DNA of 64,000 nt from an uncultured Actinomycetes bacterium. Lineage in GTDB: Bacteria > Actinomycetota > Coriobacteriia > Coriobacteriales > Atopobiaceae. Shown here in pieces: positions 1-6,973 of this stretch. The notes beneath the pieces were generated by a model. It was not told the origin of the DNA. It did no database searches and saw only the letters and a program-made list of their open reading frames with translations. A program made the translations under genes and the position numbers. Each line of letters begins with the position of its first letter. The stretch's first letter is position 1. The DNA lies in the NCBI GenBank assembly GCA_900314685.1, contig OMWE01000008.1:21427-85426 (forward strand), read 5' to 3'.

Positions 1-124
1 AAGAATAACGAGCCATCGCGAGCAACGCGTCGGTAGTGCCGACGGTGCCCTTGGTGCCGATGGCGGTATCGGTGGTGCCCCTGGCGCCGGTGACGGCGTC
101 CTTGGCTGTAGAGTCCTTGGCCAT
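1..124 (-). CDS. N-terminal fragment of an unidentified protein, cut by the left window edge
   Basis: An ATG at 124 (minus) is preceded by an AAAGGGGAAC ribosome binding site. It opens a frame of 41 codons that runs off the left edge. The visible residues begin MAKDSTAKDAVTGARGTTDT and are rich in Thr, Gly and Ala; they do not match a domain I can name. The Thr/Ala-rich start resembles the low-complexity N-terminus of the amylase just upstream, so the two may share a style of N-terminal tail. A role in alpha-glucan metabolism is possible from position only. Confidence 0.6.
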   Translation of the reverse strand, partial: MAKDSTAKDAVTGARGTTDTAIGTKGTVGTTDALLAMARYS

Positions 125-273
125 AGTTCCCCTTTCGTGGCAACTGCCACATGATAGCCCATCGGTACGGCGCGCGGCAGTGCCCGCACGCGGGGTGCGG
201 GGTGTGCGGCTGCGACACGGCAGCGCCCGCGGCGCGAGATGCGGGCTGGCGGCGCGGCAGTTCGTCTTCCCCG

Positions 274-2043
274 TTATTTTTTCTTGCCGCCGCGGTACCA
301 GCGCAGGCCGCGCGCCGCCGCGATCGAGCTGGCGGGCGTCGGCTCGGCGCCCTCGTCGACCTGCGGCAGGACAAAGCCCGGGAAGTCGGTGACGGCCTTG
401 ACCCGGCGCTTGTGCGAGAGCAGCGGCAGCGCGGCCGAGTCGACGTAGAGGCTGCCCGTGCCCGGCGGCGTCGGGAAGTCGCCATAGCCCTCGTCGTCGA
501 TGATCACGTCGACCTTGGCGCCCACGAGCGCGCTCCAGCGCTCGCCCGCGTGCCGCGTGCCCACGTACATGTGCTTCTCGCCGCCGGTGCCGTCCGTGAG
601 CACCACGGCCAGGCCGCTGCGCTCATGTGTGTCTTCGCCCTCGCGCGTCCAGCCGATCAGGCTGTCGCTATCGAGGTAGTCGTGCTGCGGGCCGTAGGAC
701 AGGCGCTGGCGCACCTCCATCAGCAGCGGCAGCTCGCGCACCGCCGGCACCGGGTCGGCGTCCTCGTCCTCGGTCGGCATGCCGAAGAGGTCGCCGTAAA
801 AGACGCACGGGTACCCCGCCTCGCGCAGCAGGATCGCCATGTACGCGCTGGGCTTGAACCAAGCCTCGACCGTCGACTGCAGCGCCTGGCCGGGCTGGGT
901 GTCGTGGTTGTCGACGAAGGTCACGGCGTGGATCGGGTCCGTGGCCACCAGCGTGTCGTCGAAGAGCTTGGAGAGGTCCTGCTGCCCCATGCTGTTGGAG
1001 GCGAAGAAGAACTTGTAGTGCAGCGGCACGTCGAAGAGGCTCATGGGCTTGTCGGGGCCCAGGTAGTCGACCAGGTCCTGCAGGCGCGGCGACCAGTACT
1101 CGCCCACCGTGAAGAGCTCGCGGCCGCTGCGGCGGCGCATCTCGGCCAGCCAGGTGCGGTAGAACTGCCGGGAGATGTGCTTGAGCGCGTCGAGGCGCAG
1201 GCCGTCCACGCCGGTCTCGCTGATGTACCACTCGCCCCAGCGCGTGAGCTCCTCGGCCACGCGCGGGTCGCTGACGTCCACGTCGGAGCCCATGAGGTAG
1301 TCGTAGTTGCCGTTGTCGACGTGGTCGACGTCGTCGTCCCAGTGCTTGCCGGCGAAGAGGTACACGGCGCTACGGCGGGCGTCCTCGTCCCAGTCGGTGC
1401 CGTGGAAGCAGGTCCAGTCCCAGGTGAAGTCGGAGTAGGCGCCCTTGCGGCCCGGGAAGCGGAAGCGGGTCCAGGCGGCGATCGTCTGCTCCTCGCCCAC
1501 GGGGCGGTTGCGGTCGGAGCCGTCGACCTCGACCGCGCGGACGTGCTCGGTCTCCTCGCCGCCGAAGCGCTGGTTGAGCACGATGTCGCCCATGGCCTGG
1601 ATGCCCGCCGCCTTGAGCGCGGCCACGCAGGCCAGGTACTCCTTTTTGGTGCCGTACTTGGTGCGGACCGAGCTGCACTGCTTGAACTCGCCCAGGTCCC
1701 ACAGGTCGTAGACGCCGTAGCCCACGCCGTGGTCGCCATCGGCCGTCTTGGACGCGGGCGGCAGCCAGACCGCCGTGATGCCCATGCGGGCCAGGGTCGG
1801 CGCCATCCGGGCCAGGCGGCGCCAGTGGCGGCCGTCCGCCGGCATGTACCAGGAGAAGGCCTGGAGCATCGTGCCGTTGGTGGCGGTCGCGGTGGACGTG
1901 GTGCTCGCGGCGGTCGTGGAGCTCGTGGCGCTCGCGGCTGTCGTGCTGCTCGTGGCGGTCGTGCCGTCCGTGCTGCTCATGCCATTCGCGCCGTTCGTAT
2001 TGTTGCTTGCTGTATTGATGTTATTGTTAGTCGCGTTTTCCAT
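274..2043 (-). CDS. Alpha-amylase, glycoside hydrolase family 13 (GH13_5-like), cytoplasmic
   Basis: Predicted endo-acting alpha-1,4-glucan hydrolase of 589 residues. The TIM-barrel signature regions are in order: DIVLNQ near 153-159, GLRLDALKHI near 281-290 (Asp285 as nucleophile), GEYW near 314 (Glu as acid/base) and FVDNHD near 376-381. There is no signal peptide, so it should act on internal glycogen or imported maltodextrin. The ATG at 2043 is chosen over the longer frame because AGAAGG sits 8 bases upstream. Residues 1-58 are an odd low-complexity tail, first Asn-rich and then made almost entirely of Ser, Thr and Ala; this is not part of the family's catalytic core. Family assignment is strong; the exact substrate is inferred. 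Confidence 0.92.
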   Translation of the reverse strand: MENATNNNINTASNNTNGANGMSSTDGTTATSSTTAASATSSTTAASTTSTATATNGTMLQAFSWYMPADGRHWRRLARMAPTLARMGITAVWLPPASKTADGDHGVGYGVYDLWDLGEFKQCSSVRTKYGTKKEYLACVAALKAAGIQAMGDIVLNQRFGGEETEHVRAVEVDGSDRNRPVGEEQTIAAWTRFRFPGRKGAYSDFTWDWTCFHGTDWDEDARRSAVYLFAGKHWDDDVDHVDNGNYDYLMGSDVDVSDPRVAEELTRWGEWYISETGVDGLRLDALKHISRQFYRTWLAEMRRRSGRELFTVGEYWSPRLQDLVDYLGPDKPMSLFDVPLHYKFFFASNSMGQQDLSKLFDDTLVATDPIHAVTFVDNHDTQPGQALQSTVEAWFKPSAYMAILLREAGYPCVFYGDLFGMPTEDEDADPVPAVRELPLLMEVRQRLSYGPQHDYLDSDSLIGWTREGEDTHERSGLAVVLTDGTGGEKHMYVGTRHAGERWSALVGAKVDVIIDDEGYGDFPTPPGTGSLYVDSAALPLLSHKRRVKAVTDFPGFVLPQVDEGAEPTPASSIAAARGLRWYRGGKKK

Positions 2044-2181
2044 GGTAGCGACCTTCTTTCGTATGATGTGCGGTCTCGCGAGACTGAGAATGGATCCATG
2101 CTCGATGCCGGTGAAGAGGGTCTTCTTATGCTCCCCCGTGCGCTGGTCTTCCGTGCGTTGGTCCTTCTTGCGTGCCATCTG

Positions 2182-2985
2182 CTAGGCCGTGATTTCTTGA
2201 GTGATGTGGGTGACGGGCGCCGCGTTTTTCTTCGCCGCGCGCTGCTGGGCGCGGGCTGCTTTGCGCGCGTCGCGGGCGTGCTGGCGGTCGACGGCCGCCT
2301 CCACCGCCGAGAAGCGGCAGCCGCAGTAGTTCTGCCGGTACATCCCCAGCTCGCGCGAACGCGTCGTCGCTTCGGGGTACTGCGGGCGGAAGTCCTGCCA
2401 GACCGGCGTGAGCCCGAAGCGCGGGGCCAGGGCGAAGAGCACGTCGTGGCAGGTGTCGAAGAGCTGGTACGGCGAGACGACCAGCGTCGTGGATATGTAC
2501 TCGAAACCGCGCTCGCGTGCGACACGGCACGACTCGGCGAGGCGCAGGGCGTAGCAGGCGCGGCAACGGCGGGGGCGGTCCCAGCCGGCGGGAGCGACGC
2601 CCCGTTCCCAGGCGGCGCGGTCGTCGCCGGCGACGATCACGTCCACGTGCGCGACCTCGGCCGCCCACGCCTGCAGCGTGCGGAGCCGCAGGTCGTGCTC
2701 GGCCACGGGGGCGATGTTGGGGTTGGTCCAGCAGATCGTGGGCTCGTAGCCCTGCTCACGCAGCAGACGGACTGGCTCGAGGGAGCACGGGCCGCAGCAC
2801 GCGTGCAGGAGGAGGGGCTTTCTTTCCCCGGCGTCCACGCTCGCCCGCGCGTCCAGGATTTCCTGCGCGCCCAGGATCTCTTTCGCATCCAGGATCTCCT
2901 GCGCGTCCTGGCTCTTCTTCGCGTCCACGTCCGCCTCCCCTCTTCGGTCCGTCGTACCCTCATGCGATACGCGCTCATCGTGCAT
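2182..2985 (-). CDS. queH: Epoxyqueuosine reductase QueH (DUF208)
   Basis: QueH reduces epoxyqueuosine to queuosine in tRNA, the last step of Q modification, without cobalamin. Family landmarks are visible: HACCGPC, the NPNIAP segment, a CRACYALRL motif and YRQNYCGC near the C-terminus, giving the cysteine pairs expected to hold metal/Fe-S. The frame extends upstream to an ATG at 3030, but that codon lacks a usable ribosome binding site; the ATG at 2985 has AGGA 9 bases upstream and is preferred. The residues before the conserved core carry a six-residue repeat (DAKEIL/GAQEIL type) encoded by an 18-bp tandem repeat, which is unusual for QueH. The stop lies 138 bp before the amylase start, so the two may be cotranscribed. 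Confidence 0.88.
   Translation of the reverse strand: MHDERVSHEGTTDRRGEADVDAKKSQDAQEILDAKEILGAQEILDARASVDAGERKPLLLHACCGPCSLEPVRLLREQGYEPTICWTNPNIAPVAEHDLRLRTLQAWAAEVAHVDVIVAGDDRAAWERGVAPAGWDRPRRCRACYALRLAESCRVARERGFEYISTTLVVSPYQLFDTCHDVLFALAPRFGLTPVWQDFRPQYPEATTRSRELGMYRQNYCGCRFSAVEAAVDRQHARDARKAARAQQRAAKKNAAPVTHITQEITA
2851..2922. repeat. 18-bp tandem repeat inside queH (4 units)
   Basis: Units start at 2851, 2869, 2887 and 2905, each near GCGTCCAGGATCTCCTGC. On the minus strand they encode a hexapeptide repeat (EILDAK, EILGAQ, EILDAR) in the N-terminal extension of QueH. In-frame units mean copy-number change would lengthen the tail without a frameshift. Confidence 0.85.
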
Positions 2986-3342
2986 TTGCACCGATCCTGT
3001 GCGCCCATTCCGATCCACGCGCGCTGGCATCTATCCGTGCGTTTGGCTTGCGCCGATCCGTGCAATGCTTAGGTTGACAGCACGTGCACCCAATTGCAAA
3101 GCACGCCCAGCCTTCGGCATTTCACGCCGCCGCGCTGACCTGCGTAGATGTTTTTCTTTCCCGAGAACTCCCCGAAATAAGCACCGACGGGAAACCTCCC
3201 CGACAACACCATGGGCACGCGACATCCAGCCAAGCAGCCTGCCGCTCATGGCTTCTTCGCACACGTGGACGGTTTCCGGCGAGCGCGGCTTCACGCGGGC
3301 ATGGCCAACCGCCCACCGTCATGTTGCCGCCCCAGTCCCCCT

Positions 3343-3807
3343 TTCGCACCGCCGCCTCATTTCTGGGAAAGTCCGGCAAAAGACACCGATGGTGCGAGGC
3401 CGTCCTCCGGAGAGGTACCCGCTGGCGACGATAGCGGGGGTTGCCGGCGCCGCGGTATTTGCTCGTCCCTCGCACAACCGGAACCTTCCCTGCGGCTTTG
3501 CGGGATCCATGGCGCCCGTGCGAGGTTGGCCCGGGTGGCGAGGCGTTCCCGTCGGGGTATCAAGCACCGGTGCCCGGAGGCCGTCTCGCACCACCGCCCC
3601 GTTTCCCCCCTCCCCGCGGAAAAGCCGCCGCCCGTGCGAAGTTCCAAAGACGCCCCGCCCGACGCATCCCGCACTACCGCGCCTTTTCACGTGCAAAATC
3701 CAGAAAAGGGGCGTCTGTGCGAGGAATTCCCGAAGTTGGCCAACCGTGGCCTCGCACGACTCCCCGCCATTCAGCGTAACCGCGAGAAAACAGCCGGTAA
3801 TGCGAAG
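3343..3807 (+). repeat. Array of five 57-bp imperfect palindromes
   Basis: Units lie at 3343-3399, 3469-3525, 3585-3641, 3668-3724 and 3751-3807; each is exactly 57 bp. Each begins CTCGCAC (or a one-base variant) and ends GTGCGAGG (or a close variant), so the ends pair. Most have an inner pair of the type CCCCNTTTC / GGAAAAG, so a unit could fold into one long stem. The last three units start exactly 83 bp apart. Interiors have diverged, unlike CRISPR repeats. A related array in the opposite orientation is at 47588-47919. Confidence 0.8.
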
Positions 3808-3811
3808 CCGC

Positions 3812-3885
3812 CGCGCAGCCGGTCGCGCGGAGGTGCCGCCTGGCCGGCCGCGCAGCCGGCCGCGCGGAGGTGCCGCCTGGCCGGC
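3812..3885. repeat. 37-bp tandem duplication
   Basis: Positions 3812-3848 and 3849-3885 are identical except for one base. The unit begins CGCGCAGCCGG and ends CTGGCCGGC. It lies directly after the palindrome array in non-coding DNA. Confidence 0.85.
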
Positions 3886-4018
3886 CGCGTGGGTTGCCGA
3901 TTGTGCCGCGTCGCTCGGGCTATGGCGCGGACCGAATCGGCACCACCGCCATCTGGTGTCGCGCGGGGTCCGTACTCCCGCCTTCCGCGACGCCGAATGA
4001 CGATTGGAGCTACAAACA

Positions 4019-4054
4019 AACTACCTGCGAAGACGAACGTTTTCGCAGGTAGTT
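4019..4054 (-). terminator. Perfect 13-bp hairpin, probable terminator of the SPFH gene
   Basis: AACTACCTGCGAA (4019-4031) pairs with TTCGCAGGTAGTT (4042-4054) over a 10-base loop. Read on the minus strand the stem is followed by TTGTTTG, about 185 bp past the stop of the SPFH gene. The stem sequence CTACCTGCG recurs in a second perfect hairpin at 62175-62209. Confidence 0.6.
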
Positions 4055-4239
4055 GGTTAATTCTATTGATGTGTTCCAGCCGCCAGTCGGTGTCGCGTGG
4101 ATGGCCCAGGGCTCACCCGACACAGGCGCGGACTTGGGCGGACGCGTGCCGGACGGGCGGCATGGTATGCGCCGGACTGCCAGGGGACTAGAGCTGCGGG
4201 CCGGGCTGCACCGTGCACCGCACGCCGCGGCCGCTGGCC

Positions 4240-5151
4240 CTAATTGCGCTGGTCGGGAGTGTAGCCCGGGCGCGGCGTCTCGCGCGCGGCCAGGAACTCG
4301 TCAAACTGCGACGCCGACTCCTTGAAGTCGTTGGGCAGCACGACCGTGCTCGCGCCCTTCTCGGCGAAGCCGCGCATCATGTCGATCCACTGCGTGAACT
4401 CGAAGAGGCGGTTGGCGTCGGCCTCGGTCAGCTCGGAGCCCTTGATGGTGTCGATGGACTCCTTGATGCCGCGGGCGATGGCCACGCGCTGGTCGGCGAT
4501 GCCCTGGCCCTCGGCGGCCATGGCCTCGGCGCGCGCCTGAGCTGCGATGACGGTGCGCGCCTTCTCGGCGTTGGCGTCGTTCTTTGCAGACTCGAGGTTG
4601 TTCTTGGACGCGATGATGTGGTTCATCGACTCCTGGACCTCGCGCGGCAGGCGGATGGAGGTGATCAGCGTGGTCACGAGCACGATGCCGTACTGGAGCA
4701 TCTTGGCCGCGACGGCCTCGTCGATGGCGGCGGCGATGGAGTCCTTCTCGGAAAAGACCTCGTCCAGGCTGCGGTTGGGGATCTGGCTGCGCAGGGCGTC
4801 GGCCAGGTAGTCCTGCATCTGGCTCACGGGGTCGGTCAGCGTGTAGCGGCTCTTCCACACGCCCTCGTCGGAGCCCTCCACGTGGTACTGGATCGAGACG
4901 TCGAGCTCGATCGTCACGTTGTCGGAGGTCTTGGCGTCGAAGGTCATGTGCTGGTCCTCGGTCATGAGGTCCACGTCATAGGTGCGGTCGGCAAAGGGGA
5001 CCTTCACGTGGAAGCCCGGGCCCTTGATGCCCTGGAACTTGCCCAGCCGCTCGACGATCGCCACGTGCTGCTGGCGGACCACATAGCCCGTCGAGAGCAC
5101 GGCGGCCGCGATGACCACCAGCAAAATCACCATCAAGATAGTACCGAACAT
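4240..5151 (-). CDS. SPFH/Band 7 (stomatin/prohibitin-type) membrane protein
   Basis: Predicted 303-residue membrane-anchored scaffold protein. A single N-terminal hydrophobic segment (about residues 4-22) is followed by an SPFH domain (VVRQQHVAIVERLGKF, then GFHVKVPFADRTYDVDLM) and an Ala/Glu/Lys-rich coiled coil around 190-230. SPFH proteins form oligomeric membrane rings and are linked to membrane microdomains and quality control; the specific client is unknown here. The ATG at 5151 has AAAGGA about 7 bases upstream. It is divergent from the kinase-like gene at 5467, sharing a 315-bp intergenic region. Confidence 0.9.
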   Translation of the reverse strand: MFGTILMVILLVVIAAAVLSTGYVVRQQHVAIVERLGKFQGIKGPGFHVKVPFADRTYDVDLMTEDQHMTFDAKTSDNVTIELDVSIQYHVEGSDEGVWKSRYTLTDPVSQMQDYLADALRSQIPNRSLDEVFSEKDSIAAAIDEAVAAKMLQYGIVLVTTLITSIRLPREVQESMNHIIASKNNLESAKNDANAEKARTVIAAQARAEAMAAEGQGIADQRVAIARGIKESIDTIKGSELTEADANRLFEFTQWIDMMRGFAEKGASTVVLPNDFKESASQFDEFLAARETPRPGYTPDQRN

Positions 5152-5466
5152 GTTTTATCCTTTCCGGACAAGACGGAACGTGCGGGCAGCGCGGACCGCC
5201 GCAGACGGGCAGCGCACTCCGCCTGGCAGACGGGTGCGGGCCACCGCAGACGGGCAGGCGCTCCCCGCCGAAGACGGACAGATGTATCGTACCGCATCAC
5301 GTATTATTGTTGTGTAATCTGATACGGCGCGGGGCGCGGCAGGGCGTGCACAGCACGGCGCGGGCACGGCAGCGCGGGCACGGCAGCGCGGGCACGACAG
5401 CGCGGGCACGGCAGCGCGGGCACGCGGCGGCACATGCACGGCCGGCAAGCAGGACGAGGCGGCTCG
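5152..5466. other. Divergent intergenic region between SPFH and kinase-like genes
   Basis: About 315 bp should hold promoters for both flanking genes. A relatively AT-rich patch (TATTATTGTTGTGTAATC around 5302-5320) is the best promoter candidate. The rest is very GC-rich and contains the 14-bp tandem repeat described separately. Confidence 0.5.
5358..5427. repeat. 14-bp tandem repeat, five units
   Basis: GCGCGGGCACGGCA is repeated at 5358, 5372, 5386, 5400 and 5414, with one or a few changes in units 3 and 5. It ends 39 bp before the start of the kinase-like gene, so it would lie in its leader or promoter region. Confidence 0.9.
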
Positions 5467-6819
5467 ATGTTTGACAACGGGACACACAGTGCGGACGCGC
5501 CGCAGGCGGGCAGCCCCATCCAGCTGCTCGCGCTCGACGAGTTCGAGCCCGCCTTTCCCATGTCGCCGCGCAACACCGACGCGCTCGACCGGCGGTTCCG
5601 CACGCTCTACGTGGAGCGCAGCTCGCTCGTGCGCACCGGCGGCAACGCGGCCGTCTGCCGCGCGCACAACGCCGCAGGCGAGACGCTGGGCATCAAGCGC
5701 CCCTGGCCCATCTGGGAGGACATGGACCCCGACCGCGCCGCCCAGACCCGCAACGTCGTCATCTCGATCCTGCGCGAGGAGTACCGCGCCCAGCGCGCCG
5801 TCTCGCTGTTGCGCGGCTTTGCCCGCCCGCTCGGGTTCGGCCTAGCCGGCGGCGCGCCGATGATCGTGATGGAATGGGTCGAGGGCGTCACGCTGCGCCG
5901 AGCCGCGCCGAGCCTCCCCCACGAGCTCGACCGGGACGGCCGCGACCTCGGCTGCACGGGCGAGACGGTCTCGAGCCTGGGCATCGCCGTGCTCCGCACG
6001 CTGATCGCCGCCGACCGGCTCTACCCCGGCCTCGCCCACCGCGACATCTCCTCGCGCAACATCATGCTGCGCACCGAGAGCCGCACCGTGGCCGCGCAGG
6101 CCGCGAGCTGCGACTTTGACGTGTGCCTCATCGACCTCGGCAGCGCGGCGGTCCCCGACCCCAATTTGCCCTCGTTCACGGCGCTCACCGGCGTCGCCCG
6201 CCGCGGCACGCCCGAGTACGCGCCGCCCGAGATGCTCGCCCGCGACCTGCCCAACGCCACCGAGCTGCGCCGCAGCCACAAGGTCGACGTCTACGCGCTG
6301 TGCTCCGTGCTCTACGAGCTCTACTGCGGCCACACGCCCTACCGGCTCGCGGCGGAGCCCGACACCGACCCCTACCAGGCAAAAATCGGCCGACCCGTCC
6401 CGACGCTCACGCCTCACATGCCCGAGGAACAAGAACTGTGCGACGCGATCGTCTCGGGCATCAGCATCGCGCAAGACTCGCGCCCCAGCGCCGAGCGCCT
6501 GCTCCACCGCCTCGAGGCCTACCAGGAGAACTGCCCCGTGCGCAGCGGCGCCCACGCCGTCGCGCTGTCCGCAGATGCGCTCGCCGACGGCCCGGCGGCC
6601 CAGGACGAGCTCGCCGGCACGACCGACTGCACCGTGATGGCCGTCGACGGCACAGGGGCGCCGCTCGGGTACGCACCCGGAACCTCGCCCGACGCAATCT
6701 TTGGCACCTCCCCCGACGCGAGCTCCAGCTCGCCCTTCGGCGCCTCCCCCGATACGTCAGCCCCGAGCTATGGTTCTTCTTCCATGGCGACGCTGCCCTC
6801 GCTGACGCCGGATATGTAG
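5467..6819 (+). CDS. Divergent Ser/Thr (Hanks-type) protein kinase-like protein
   Basis: Predicted 450-residue protein with a eukaryotic-type kinase fold. Visible landmarks: GIKRPW (possible ATP-binding Lys near 76), HRDISSRNIML catalytic loop near 191, IDLGSA near 221 in place of the usual DFG, GTPEYAPPE activation segment near 247 and VDVYALC. The glycine-rich loop is poor (VRTGGNAAV). The last 80 residues are a Ser/Pro/Asp-rich tail with repeats of the TSPDA type; no membrane segment is seen, so it is probably cytosolic. ATG 5467 is chosen because GAGG lies 9 bases upstream; the frame also extends to 5434. Active catalysis is likely but not certain given the DLG motif. Confidence 0.8.
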   Translation: MFDNGTHSADAPQAGSPIQLLALDEFEPAFPMSPRNTDALDRRFRTLYVERSSLVRTGGNAAVCRAHNAAGETLGIKRPWPIWEDMDPDRAAQTRNVVISILREEYRAQRAVSLLRGFARPLGFGLAGGAPMIVMEWVEGVTLRRAAPSLPHELDRDGRDLGCTGETVSSLGIAVLRTLIAADRLYPGLAHRDISSRNIMLRTESRTVAAQAASCDFDVCLIDLGSAAVPDPNLPSFTALTGVARRGTPEYAPPEMLARDLPNATELRRSHKVDVYALCSVLYELYCGHTPYRLAAEPDTDPYQAKIGRPVPTLTPHMPEEQELCDAIVSGISIAQDSRPSAERLLHRLEAYQENCPVRSGAHAVALSADALADGPAAQDELAGTTDCTVMAVDGTGAPLGYAPGTSPDAIFGTSPDASSSSPFGASPDTSAPSYGSSSMATLPSLTPDM

Positions 6820-6973
6820 TGCCGCGCGCCGAACCAGCGCATTCAATCGCGCGGGCTGGCGCTGCACGTTAATTCCTGATAGCCGGCCGCATCGGCACCC
6901 GCGCGCGCCGCGCGCCATGAGCTGCGGTTTGTGGGATACTGTCGTGGTTCACGTCTGCAAGCAAGGAGCACGC

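Larger units (their letters stand above)
2986..4239. other. 1.25-kb gene-free stretch with palindromic repeats
   Basis: No frame here has a ribosome binding site, a recognisable domain or a composition like the neighbouring genes. The long open frames on both strands are Arg/Pro/Ala-rich by-products of GC content. The stretch holds the 57-bp palindrome array (3343-3807), a 37-bp tandem duplication (3812-3885) and a perfect hairpin (4019-4054). Confidence 0.7.

Noticed and set aside
151..3072. A 973-codon open frame on the plus strand over the amylase and QueH genes
   Set aside because: It lies opposite two genes with clear families, has no ribosome binding site, and its product is a low-complexity Arg/Ala/Val/His mixture typical of antisense frames in high-GC DNA.
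3343..3807. Integron attC sites
   Set aside because: Size fits, but the conserved GTTRRRY and RYYYAAC core sites are missing and no integrase or cassette genes are present.
3211..4191. Open frames of 326 and 333 codons crossing the palindrome array
   Set aside because: They translate non-coding repeats, have no ribosome binding sites and overlap one another in different frames.
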